A stretch of 64,000 nucleotides of DNA from DASPHG01 sp963748315. GTDB lineage: Bacteria; Actinomycetota; Thermoleophilia; Solirubrobacterales; Thermoleophilaceae. Position numbers and translations under genes: made by a program. A model generated the notes under the pieces. The model saw only the letters and a program-made list of their open reading frames with translations, had not been told where the DNA came from and searched no databases. Where the stretch lies: positions 620,001-684,000 of the forward strand of contig CAVVIK010000006.1 of the NCBI GenBank assembly GCA_963748315.1, read 5' to 3'. This document shows positions 38,273 to 46,909 of this stretch, piece after piece (position 1 is the stretch's first letter; each line of letters begins with the position of its first letter).

Positions 38273-40011
38273 GCCACTGGGGGAACTGGGAACCACTCCG
38301 TTCGCCCCGTGGCCGCGACGCGTGGGAGACGATGGCCGAGGACGTCGCGGTCGACGTCCTGCCGTGCTCAAACGACGAGTACTTCCCGTCGCCGCCGTCG
38401 CGCGAGCAGAAGGCGATCATGGCGATCCAGGACGCAGAGGTCGAGCGCTGGCGCCGCAAGTTCAACATGAGCCGGCGCGAGTTCGTCCGTACCTCCGCCG
38501 CGCTGGCGATCGGCTTCTGGGCGATCGACGCCGTGCGGCCGGGGGTCTACGGCAACTACGGCGGCGTCGCCAAGGGGGTGTCCACGGGACGGCCGGACGC
38601 GTGCGACCTCGAGTGGGCGGGACGAAAGGGACTCGAGACGGTGCGCAACTTGCCGGGCGAGTTCATCTTCGACGTGCAGTCGCACCACGTCGATCCGGAC
38701 GGCATGTGGCGTACCACGAACCCGGCGATCCACGCGTTCTTTGCCGCGGTCTGGCCGCAGACACGCGAGGGTGGCGAGGCGGACCCGATCGAGAACCTCT
38801 CGCGCTACCACTACCTGAAGGAGATCTACCTCGACTCGGCGACCTCATGCACGGTCCTGTCGGTCGTGCCGACCTCGCCGGACACGCGCAACCCACTGCC
38901 GATCGAGGAGGCGTCGCAGACGATCGACGTCGTCAACGAGCTCGCGCGCTCGCAGCGGTCCGTGATGCATGCGTTCGTCATGCCGAACCGGGGCGGGACC
39001 GGCGACTCGCAATCGACCGTCGACCCGCCGCTCTACCTCGAGGAAGAGATGCAGCTCATGATGGAGCGCGCGGAGAAGTACCGCGACCGGCTGCGCGGCT
39101 GGAAGACCTACTGCGCCTGGGGTGACGTCCCGAACGCGAGCGGCTGGTTCCTCGACTCGGCCACGGGCGACCGTTTCCTCCAGCAGGTCAAGGCGGTCTC
39201 CGAGAAGTTCCCCGAGATCCCGTCGACCGTCGCGACGCACAAGGGGTTCGCGCTCCCCGGCTTCGACCAGCGCGCCGCCGCACCGCGCGACGTCGGGCCG
39301 GCCGCGAAGAAACACCCCGATGTGAACATCATCGTCTACCACTCGGGCTACGACACTGGCGACGAGCAGAAGGCGTACCGCGGCGACGAAGAGGCCGACT
39401 CCGGTACCACCACGGTCGACGGCTTCATCAAGTCGCTACGCGAGAACAACTACGACGCACCGCGCTTCCGCAAGAAGGGCGAGCGGTTCGGCAACGTCCC
39501 GAACGTGTACGCGGAGCTCGGCTCGGTCTGGCGCGACACGATGAGCGATCCGGACCAGGCCGCGCACCTGCTCGGCAAGCTGATCAACCACGTCGGGCCG
39601 AAGCGCGTCGTGTGGGGGACCGACAGCCTCTGGTACGGCTCGCCGCAGCCCGAGATCGTCGCGCTGCGCCGGTTCGAGTTCACCGAGAAGGGCAGGGAGC
39701 TGTACGGGCTGCCGTACGGCCTGGACGGCGACGTCGAGGATCCGACGCGCAAGGCGCCCGACCCGTCCCGCACGATCCGCAACGGCATCCTCGGGCGCAA
39801 CGTCGCGGGGGCCTACAGGGTCGATCCCGACAAGAAGCGCCATGAGATCACCTGCGATCAGGTCAACGCGCTGCGCGACGACGAGTACACGCTCACGAGC
39901 GCGCACAACCACCTGATGGAGACCCGGCCGTACGCGTCGAACGTCGCGCCCGGCGCGCGCACGCGGCGCGAGGTCTGGAAGTCGATCACCGAGGGGCCGT
40001 GGTCGCCGTGA
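38269..40011 (+). CDS. Amidohydrolase-family protein with internal Tat-like motif
   Basis: 580 aa from the GTG at 38269, which makes a GTGA overlap with the upstream stop. 'MSRREFVRTSAALAIGFWAID' region near residue 67 is a twin-arginine signal, but it sits behind about 66 residues. An ATG at 38467 would give a standard Tat leader. The catalytic domain resembles Amidohydro_2: 'FDVQSHHVDP' near 135, 'ATHKGFALPG', 'VYHSGYD' and 'VVWGTDSLWYGSPQPEI' near 450 supply the His and Asp metal ligands. The family includes hydrolases and decarboxylases. Folded export through Tat would fit a metalloenzyme working beside secreted copper and PQQ proteins. Confidence 0.75.
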   Translation: MSHWGNWEPLRSPRGRDAWETMAEDVAVDVLPCSNDEYFPSPPSREQKAIMAIQDAEVERWRRKFNMSRREFVRTSAALAIGFWAIDAVRPGVYGNYGGVAKGVSTGRPDACDLEWAGRKGLETVRNLPGEFIFDVQSHHVDPDGMWRTTNPAIHAFFAAVWPQTREGGEADPIENLSRYHYLKEIYLDSATSCTVLSVVPTSPDTRNPLPIEEASQTIDVVNELARSQRSVMHAFVMPNRGGTGDSQSTVDPPLYLEEEMQLMMERAEKYRDRLRGWKTYCAWGDVPNASGWFLDSATGDRFLQQVKAVSEKFPEIPSTVATHKGFALPGFDQRAAAPRDVGPAAKKHPDVNIIVYHSGYDTGDEQKAYRGDEEADSGTTTVDGFIKSLRENNYDAPRFRKKGERFGNVPNVYAELGSVWRDTMSDPDQAAHLLGKLINHVGPKRVVWGTDSLWYGSPQPEIVALRRFEFTEKGRELYGLPYGLDGDVEDPTRKAPDPSRTIRNGILGRNVAGAYRVDPDKKRHEITCDQVNALRDDEYTLTSAHNHLMETRPYASNVAPGARTRREVWKSITEGPWSP

Positions 40012-41897
40012 GGACGCGCGCGCTTTTCGTTTTCCTGGTCGTCCTGCTTGCGGCAGCCGCGCCCGCGGCTCTCGCTCCGGCGAAGAAGGGGAAGAGAATT
40101 CCCGGTTGCGCGAAGCCCAAGGCGCGCCAGGGCGAGTGGCCGATCTACGGCGGCACCCTCAACAGCCATCGCGAGCAGCGCAAGGAGAAGAAGATCGATA
40201 CCGGCAACGTCGCCGAGCTCGGCGTCGCTTGGCAGACGGAGACTCCGGACGGAGGTCGGATCCACTCGACCCCGGTCGTCGCCGACGGCTGCGTGTTCGT
40301 TGGGACCGAGCTTGGCAACGTCTACGCAATGAACGCCAACACCGGCAAGGTCGTGTGGACGCGGTCGGTGGGCAAGAGCGAAGGCAGCAACTTCGCCGAG
40401 GGCGCCGGAATCGTGGGCTCGCCCGCGGTCAAGCGGGGGCTCGTCTACGTCGCCGCCACCCTGCCCAAGGCATCGGTGCTGACGGCGCTCAACAAGCGGA
40501 CCGGGAAGGTGGTCTGGAAGCGCGTGGTCGACAAGGACGAGGGCGGCGGCCTCGACTCGAGCCCGGTGCCCTTCAAGGGGATGGTCTTCCAGGCCTTCAA
40601 GGGCGACGAGTCGAGCGACCACTCGTGGCCCGGCTTCGCGATCCTCGACGGCTCACGCAAGGGACGGGGCAAGATCCTGGTCAAGACCCACAACATCCCG
40701 AAGAAGGACCACGAGGCCGGCTACCGCGGCGGGTCGACCATCAACACACCGGCCGTCGACGTGAAGAAGATGCTGGTGTACGCCGGCACCGGCAACCCGG
40801 CCAGCGAGAAGCAGCATCCGATCACCAACTCGCTGCTCAAGATCAATGCCGATCCCGACTCGAAGAAGTTCGGAAAGATCCTGGCCTCCCATCGCGGCAC
40901 CTCGGACAGCTATCCGTTCCCGCAGGATGTCGACTCACCCACTTGCCAGAGCGACGTGCAGTGGCCGGTCGGACGCTTCTCGTGCGCGCAGTTCGACTTC
41001 AACTTCCTCGCGTCGCCCAACCTGTGGGTCAACTCCGAGGGACGTCAGATGTTCGGCGGCCTGCAGAAGTCCGGGGTGTACACGGCGGTTTACACAGACA
41101 CGATGGAAGAGGCGTGGCAGGCCACGGTCGGGGTGCCGTGCTTCGGCTGCAACCTGAGCTCGACCGCCGTCGACAAGGACGGGATCTACGTCGCCGTCAC
41201 GGGCGGCAACCTGTACTCACTCAACCGCGACACCGGTGAAATCCAGTGGGCTACGCCGCTGACCGGCGGCACGCGCTACAACGGCGTGGCCGTCGCGAAC
41301 GGGATCGTCTACAGCCTGAACGACTTCATCGGCGCGCTCCAGGCGTTCGACACCTCCAGCGGCGCGCAACTGCTCTCCCATTCGTTCGAGGATGACACCG
41401 GGCAGTCCATGGACGACTCGGGGAACTCGAGCGGGGTCTCGGTCGCGCGTCACATGGTGTTCGCGACGGCGCAGACGGACGGCACCAGCACGCTGTTCGC
41501 GCTCAAGCTGGGCGCCACCGGCGATCCGGACGGCGGTAACGACGGCGGTGACGGCGGCGGCGGCGGAGATGGCGGCGGCGGCGACGACGGCGGCGGAGAT
41601 GACGGAGGCGACGGCGGGGGCGGCTCGAGCGAAGCCACCATCACCACTGGCCCCGGCGCCCAGAGCTATGGGTACCTGACGCCCAACGTAACGGTCGGCA
41701 AGGGCGGCACGGTCTCGTATTCCAACTACGACGGGGTGATGCACAACGTCGCATCGACGGACGGCCTCTTCCGTAGCGAGCTCGCCGGTACCGGGACGAC
41801 CGTGCCGGTCGCCGGGGTGGAGAAGCTCGACCCCGGTGAGTACGCGTTCATCTGCCAGCCGCACCCGAACATGAAGGGAACGCTGACAGTCAGATGA
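40008..41897 (+). CDS. PQQ-type beta-propeller with C-terminal cupredoxin
   Basis: 629 aa. The GTG at 40008 overlaps the previous stop (GTGA); a GTG at 39999 is also possible. The signal peptide ends near 'PAALA'. The propeller opens 'WPIYGGTLNSHREQ', like polyvinyl-alcohol-dehydrogenase-type quinoproteins, with repeated 'VYAMNANTGKVVWTR', 'LTALNKRTGKVVWK' and 'LYSLNRDTGEIQWATPL' blades. CFGC near residue 377 could be the redox disulfide-type pair. A Gly/Asp-rich linker (41530-41630) leads to a cupredoxin with ligands in 'MHNVAS' and 'CQPHPNMKG'. Likely oxidises an alcohol or polyol and passes electrons to its own copper domain. Substrate unknown. Confidence 0.75.
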   Translation: MRTRALFVFLVVLLAAAAPAALAPAKKGKRIPGCAKPKARQGEWPIYGGTLNSHREQRKEKKIDTGNVAELGVAWQTETPDGGRIHSTPVVADGCVFVGTELGNVYAMNANTGKVVWTRSVGKSEGSNFAEGAGIVGSPAVKRGLVYVAATLPKASVLTALNKRTGKVVWKRVVDKDEGGGLDSSPVPFKGMVFQAFKGDESSDHSWPGFAILDGSRKGRGKILVKTHNIPKKDHEAGYRGGSTINTPAVDVKKMLVYAGTGNPASEKQHPITNSLLKINADPDSKKFGKILASHRGTSDSYPFPQDVDSPTCQSDVQWPVGRFSCAQFDFNFLASPNLWVNSEGRQMFGGLQKSGVYTAVYTDTMEEAWQATVGVPCFGCNLSSTAVDKDGIYVAVTGGNLYSLNRDTGEIQWATPLTGGTRYNGVAVANGIVYSLNDFIGALQAFDTSSGAQLLSHSFEDDTGQSMDDSGNSSGVSVARHMVFATAQTDGTSTLFALKLGATGDPDGGNDGGDGGGGGDGGGGDDGGGDDGGDGGGGSSEATITTGPGAQSYGYLTPNVTVGKGGTVSYSNYDGVMHNVASTDGLFRSELAGTGTTVPVAGVEKLDPGEYAFICQPHPNMKGTLTVR

Positions 41898-42595
41898 GGC
41901 GGGGGATCATCGTCCTCGCCGGGATCCTCGTCCTGGGGCTCGGGGCGTTCGCGATCGCGGAAGAGCTCGAGGGAACCGACGAGCCCGACACGATCAACGG
42001 CACCGAGAAGGCGGATCAGATCGAGGGCGGCCGCTCCGACGACACGATCAACGGGCTCGCCGGCGACGACATCCTCGACGGCAACGGCGACAGCGACAAG
42101 ATCGACGGCGGGGACGGCAACGACAAGCTCTTCGGCGCCGGCTGCGACGTGGGCGAGCTCGGCCGGATCTGCGACAACCTCGGCCGCGACAGGCTGAAGG
42201 GCGGCACCGGTGACGACGATCTGCGCGCGAACGAGTGCTCGGACCTTCCCGACTGCCAGGAGGCCACGAACATCAGCCGAGGCACCCGGATGAGGGGCGG
42301 CACCGGCAACGACCGCCTGCTGGGCGCCGAGAAGCGCGACGTCATGCGCGGCGGCGGCGATGACGACAACGCCCAGGGCTTCCTAGGGCGCGACAAGCTG
42401 AGGGGCGGCGGGGGCAACGACACGCTCGACGGCGGCGCCGGCCGCGACCGTGTCCGTGGCGGCCGTGGGCGCGACACCGTCGAGGCGCGTGATGGCAAGC
42501 GGGACCGAATCCGGTGCGGCAAGGGCCGCGACAAGGCGTCTGTGGACAGGAAGGACCGCGTCCGCGGCTGCGAGGAGGTCGTCCGCGGCAGCTAG
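41894..42595 (+). CDS. RTX-like calcium-binding repeat protein, exported
   Basis: 233 aa. ATGA overlap with the quinoprotein gene. A signal peptide ('IIVLAGILVLGLGAFAIA') is followed by irregular GGxGxDxL-type nonapeptides such as 'INGLAGDDILDGNGDSDKIDGGDGNDKLFG' (quoted in part) and 'LRGGGGNDTLDGGAGRDR', interrupted by cysteine-bearing inserts. The C-terminal third is strongly basic. No type I secretion genes are near, as expected with a Sec signal. It may bind calcium (PQQ enzymes need it) or act as a surface scaffold. The stop shares CTAG with the convergent hydrolase. Confidence 0.75.
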   Translation: MRRGIIVLAGILVLGLGAFAIAEELEGTDEPDTINGTEKADQIEGGRSDDTINGLAGDDILDGNGDSDKIDGGDGNDKLFGAGCDVGELGRICDNLGRDRLKGGTGDDDLRANECSDLPDCQEATNISRGTRMRGGTGNDRLLGAEKRDVMRGGGDDDNAQGFLGRDKLRGGGGNDTLDGGAGRDRVRGGRGRDTVEARDGKRDRIRCGKGRDKASVDRKDRVRGCEEVVRGS

Positions 42596-43494
42596 GCGGC
42601 GGGCTGCGCGGCGGGCTCCGCGGCGCGCGCGGCGGTCTGCTCGATCCCGTCGAGGATGCGTGGCCAGACGCCGCGCGGAAGGTCGTGGCCCATGCCTTCG
42701 ATCAGCTCGAGCCGGGCGCCCGGGATCGCGCGCGCCGTAGCACGCCCGCCCGAGGGGCGGATCAAGCGGTCGGACTTCCCGTGGATCACGAGCGTCGGCA
42801 CGCGGATCCGCTTGAGGTCCTGCGCGCGGTGGCCGCTCGCGATGATCGCCCCGAGCTGACGGGTGACGCCGTCCGCGTCGACGCCGCGGTCCCAGCCGAG
42901 CGCGAGGAGCGCGCGCAGCTCGTTCTCATCGCGCTCGAAATCGGGTGACCCGACGACCTTGAACAGCTTCACGATCCGCTCCACGTAGTCCTCCTTGCTC
43001 GTGGCCGGCTTCTGCAGGAAGAGCGGGAGAATGCGCGGCGCGGGCTGACCCGACCAGCGGCTGCCGGTGCTCGACATGATCGAGACGAGCGAAAGCACCC
43101 TGTCCGGATATTCGGCCGCCATCGTCTGGGCGATCATCCCGCCCATGGACGCACCGACCACATGCGCGCTCTCGATCTCGAGCTCGTCGAGGAGGCCGAT
43201 GCCGTCCGCGGCCATGTCCTTCAGGAGGTAGGCCGGCCGCTGGATCCGCCGCGTCAGGATCTCGCGCGGCTTGGGCGCCGGCCGGTCGCTCAGATGGGTC
43301 GAGCGGCCGACGTCGCGGTTGTCGTACCGGATCACGTAGAAGCCCCGGTCGGCAAGCTCGGCGCAGAAGTCTTCGTGCCAGGCGATCATCTGGGTGCCGA
43401 GACCCATGACGAGCAGCACGGCGGGACGGTCCGGCTCGCCGAACGGCTCGTAGCAGAGCTCGACGTCCCCGACCTTGCAGAAGCGCTCGTCCAT
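42592..43494 (-). CDS. Alpha/beta hydrolase
   Basis: 300 aa. The nucleophile elbow is 'VVGASMGGMIAQ', the acid in 'VIHGKSDRLIRP' and the His in 'EGMGHDLPRG'. 'RYDNRDVGRSTH' is the usual oxyanion-side motif. Family range: esterases, carboxylesterase NP-type and aclacinomycin methylesterase-like enzymes. It follows the acylase gene by 9 bp and is probably cotranscribed with it and the DUF2993 gene. Confidence 0.85.
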   Translation of the reverse strand: MDERFCKVGDVELCYEPFGEPDRPAVLLVMGLGTQMIAWHEDFCAELADRGFYVIRYDNRDVGRSTHLSDRPAPKPREILTRRIQRPAYLLKDMAADGIGLLDELEIESAHVVGASMGGMIAQTMAAEYPDRVLSLVSIMSSTGSRWSGQPAPRILPLFLQKPATSKEDYVERIVKLFKVVGSPDFERDENELRALLALGWDRGVDADGVTRQLGAIIASGHRAQDLKRIRVPTLVIHGKSDRLIRPSGGRATARAIPGARLELIEGMGHDLPRGVWPRILDGIEQTAARAAEPAAQPAA

Positions 43495-43503
43495 GCCGGG
43501 ACC

Positions 43504-46165
43504 CTAGCGCGGCGCGCGCTTCGGAATCTCGACGACCTGCTGGAACGTCGGCCGGTTCTGCCACGGAATGAGCGGCTGGGTGATGCCGCCGAGCGGCCGG
43601 TGCCAGATCGAGTCGAAGCAGGCCTGCTCGCCGTCACGGCCCTCATCGGCGCAGACGGGGTCTGCGTACAGCTCGGCCGGGTCAACCGCGACCGCCTCCT
43701 TCAGCGATCGCCTGAGTACCTTGCGGCACCGCGCGACCGAGCCGTTGCCGCAGTAGGTGCGCGACCACCGCCCGCGTACGCGGCGCCCGAGCAGCGTGCG
43801 CAGGTCCTTCTGCACGAACGAGTACCAGCCGTCCTGCCACGCGCTGCCGACGTGGTCGCCGTGGTTGTTCGGGTGGTTGTCGATCGCGTGCACGGTCGTC
43901 ATGGCCTCGAACAGCTTTCCTCCGAGGGCCGGCTCGAACTCGGCGCGCACGAGCCGCGGCCACCACGCGTCCATGATCTGGATCGCCTCCGCATGCTCGT
44001 AGGCGCCGTCGCCGTCCGCGTCGATGCGATGCGCTCCGTCCCGCTTCCACGCGCGCAGCTTCTCGACCGCGTCCGAAGGCTTGCCGCGCAGGACCCGGAG
44101 CAGCCATGGCAGCACGGCATCGCCACGCAGGTCCGCGGTCGCGGCGTCAGCCATCGCCTCGGTCAATGCCGGGAGCGTCGCCTTGCGTGACCCCTTGATC
44201 AGCGCTCGGATCCGGTCGTCCAAGAGCTTCGAGCGATACACGGGCCCGTAGCCCCAGTTGCCGTCGGCGGCGCCATAGCCATGCGCCTGCTTGCCGTTCC
44301 AATCCGTGATGTAGCGCTGGTCGACCACGCGCGGGTGCTTGCGTCCGGGCGTCGAGCTCTCGACGAGCGACCGTCGCGTCTCACCGAGCGGGTCCCAGCG
44401 GCGCCACTCGTAGCGCTTGCGTCCGAGCGTCGGAAGGCTTGCGTCCACACCGCGTGCGCGCATCGGGTTGGCGCCGGCGTTCTGGTAGGCGATGTGCTCC
44501 GAGTCCGCGTAGAACCAGTTGAACGTGAACGGCACGAGCGCCGCGGCGCGCTGGAAGTCGCGCGGGCCCTGGATCTCACGCGGGTCGTTGAAGTGCGAGA
44601 ACGCGAGCCCCGAGTCGGTCTCGTGTCCGTAGGTGCTGCGCAGGCGCGTGAAGACGCACGGGCTTGCCCTTGACCTTTCCCCGGGCGATCACGATGCCGA
44701 GCGCGGTCCGCTCGATCTTCAACGTCTCGCTGCCGGCCGGGGTCGGGTCGGCCGCGTTCGGGCTCCATTCATTCGTGCGCTCGAGCACCTCGATCTCGCG
44801 GCAGCGGCCGCGGAAGCGATAGTGGGTGTCGTCGCACAGCGGAACCGCGAACGTGTCCACGACGTCCTGCGCCGACGTCGTGGCGCTCCATGCGTAGTCG
44901 CGGCCGTGGCCCAGCTGCACGAAGAGGTTCACCCCGGGGAATGAGACGCCGCGCGCGTCGTAGCCGGGCGCGTGCACGTCCTGCTCCACCAGCACCTGGG
45001 GTGAGAAGTAGCCGGTCTGCGGGCCGAAGACCACGACCGGATGCCCCGACTGAGACTCGCGCGCGGACACGAGCAGCGCATTCGACTGGGCGTTCGGGAA
45101 CGAGAGCAGCTTGCGCGTGTTCTCGCCCGGAGCCCCCGCCTTCTCGATGGTCTCGGCGAACTCGACTGTGCCGCGATCGGGCAGTGCGCGACCGCGCGGG
45201 TCGCGCGGATGTCGCGCGTACGGGAACCGCTTGCCGTGGACGATCGCCGTGGCCTCGGGGTCGTCCACCGAGCGGAAGTCGCGCCACACGCGTTCGCCCT
45301 TGCGGCGGCCGAACCGCTTTCGCGCCGCCTGGAGCGCGAGCGCCGAGTTCAGTTCCTCGCCGCCGCCAACGCCGAAGATCGCGCCGGCGACGGCGGCCGT
45401 CGCAACCACGTCGGCGGGGGTGAAGTCGTCCGGTCCGTCGAGGTCGTTGATCGCGGCGTACTCGCCCGGCATCTTCATCGGGTTCATGCGCGCCTCGGCG
45501 ATGTACTGGTTAACGCCTGCGAGGTAGGCGGTCAGCTCCGCGCGCAGCTGGTCGGACTCCTCCTCGAAGCCCTTGGGGCGGACCTGCGTCTGCCGCGTCA
45601 GCTCGTCCTCCGTGTAGGGCGCGACGGACCACATCAGCGCGTCGAACGCCCGGTTCGCGGGTGCGCCGCCCGCGAACGACGACAGCTGCCCGCGCCCGAG
45701 GTGGCGGAAGATGTCCATGAAGAAGAGCCGGTCCTCGGCGGTCGCATAGCCGATGCCGAACATCGCGCCGTCGCGGGAGTCCGAGTAGATGTGCGGGACC
45801 CCGAAGTCGGCGTCGCGGACGATCGTTACGTCGTCGCGGGGGCTGTAGGTCCGATCGACCGCACCTTGAACGCCGAAGCCGGCGTCCTTGTAGACCGCGT
45901 CCAGCGTGCCCTGGTCGAAGGGTCGCGGAGCCGTGATCAGGTCGCTGTAGAGCGGCAGCTGGTCGCTCGAGTGCGCCGGACGGACGCCGGTGGCCAAGAA
46001 GGCGCCGAGCTCCACGGCGTTCGAGAGGCCACGCGATCCGGGCGGCAGGACGTTGCGGATGCCCCCGGCGTCGTTCGTCCCGTAGGGCTGCGGCTCCGGG
46101 GCCGCCGCTGCGGGCCCGGCGAAGAGCGCGGCGATGACGAGGGCGGCTGCCGCGAGCTTCGTCAC
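43504..46165 (-). CDS. Penicillin acylase-family (Ntn hydrolase), one frame break
   Basis: About 886 aa when joined. The signal peptide ends at 'GPAAAA'. The alpha chain reads 'DVTIVRDADFGVPHIYSDS' and 'GIGYATAEDRLFFMD'. The self-cleavage site and new N-terminal Ser are likely in 'PNAQSNALLVSARES'; 'GYFSPQVLVEQDVHAPGYDARGVSFPG' region is the typical beta-chain oxyanion and substrate site. An extra base near 44655 breaks the frame ('GKPV' then 'VFTRLRSTYGHETDSGLA'). The ATG at 46165 overlaps the DUF2993 stop. The family cleaves amides such as beta-lactam side chains or acyl-homoserine lactones; the target here is unknown. Confidence 0.85.
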
Positions 46166-46791
46166 AGGTCGGACAGGATCGCATTTGTGACGAGCCGTGC
46201 CGCCGGTCCCGCCGGCAGGTTCGCCACCTTCGCGTCGCCCGAGACCATTTCCACGTCGCCGTCCTTCGCCTCCAGCTCGCCGTCGAGCCGGATCGGCACC
46301 GGCGCGGCGGAGAACGGCGCGCTGCCGCCGACGATCGATCCGATCAGCCCGCCGAGCGGGCCGAACTGCTCGCCGGCCACCCGCCCGAGGTCCTGAAGCG
46401 TCGCGGTCGCGTCCGTCTCGATCCGGTAGTGGCCGTCGCCGAGGCCCTCGAGGCGGAAGCTCGACACATCGAACGGGTCGGCTTCGACGTCGCTCAGGTC
46501 GATCTCGACCTCGTCGAACTTGTTCAGCCGGTCGAAGGCGTCCTCGTCAGGGTCGTCGAAGTCGACATCGAGGCCGCTGCCCGTGATCTCCAGCCGGTCG
46601 CCGTGGCCGGCCAGGAGCCTCACTGCAGGCACCGCGCTCAGCTCGACGTCGGCGTGGCCGCCGTGCTCCTCGAGCCGATCCTCGACCCGCCCTTCGAGGT
46701 ACGGCGGCAGCAGGAAATGCGTTCCGATGGCCACGAGGACTACGAGTCCCGCTACTACAGCGGCGAAAAGTCGAATCCGGGAACGGCCCAT
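46162..46791 (-). CDS. DUF2993 (LmeA-like) membrane-anchored protein
   Basis: 209 aa. One N-terminal transmembrane helix ('LFAAVVAGLVVLVAIGTHFLL'), then the DUF2993 beta-rich fold: 'LEGRVEDRLEEHGGHADVELSAVPAVRLLAGHGDRLEI' region, 'DFDDPDEDAFDRLNKFDEVEI'. Mycobacterial LmeA of this family acts in lipoglycan assembly. First gene of a three-gene run with the acylase and hydrolase (ATGA overlap), so an envelope or periplasm-side role is inferred. Confidence 0.75.
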   Translation of the reverse strand: MGRSRIRLFAAVVAGLVVLVAIGTHFLLPPYLEGRVEDRLEEHGGHADVELSAVPAVRLLAGHGDRLEITGSGLDVDFDDPDEDAFDRLNKFDEVEIDLSDVEADPFDVSSFRLEGLGDGHYRIETDATATLQDLGRVAGEQFGPLGGLIGSIVGGSAPFSAAPVPIRLDGELEAKDGDVEMVSGDAKVANLPAGPAARLVTNAILSDL

Positions 46792-46813
46792 ACAATCGAC
46801 TGCAGTTTGACCG

Positions 46814-46903
46814 GGAGAGGTGGCCGAGTGGCTGAAGGCACTCGCCTGCTAAGCGAGTAAGGGGCTAATAGCTCCTTCGAGGGTTCGAATCCCTCCCTCT
46901 CCG
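46814..46903 (+). tRNA. tRNA-Ser (GCT anticodon)
   Basis: 90 nt with acceptor GGAGAGG paired to CCTCTCC and discriminator G. The loop CTGCTAA gives anticodon GCT. A long variable arm is present and the T arm is GAGGG-TTCGAAT-CCCTC. No CCA is encoded. Confidence 0.95.
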
Positions 46904-46909
46904 CTTCTT

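Noticed and set aside
41450..41647. Proline/serine-rich minus-strand ORF
   Set aside because: Antisense of the Gly/Asp linker in the quinoprotein gene.
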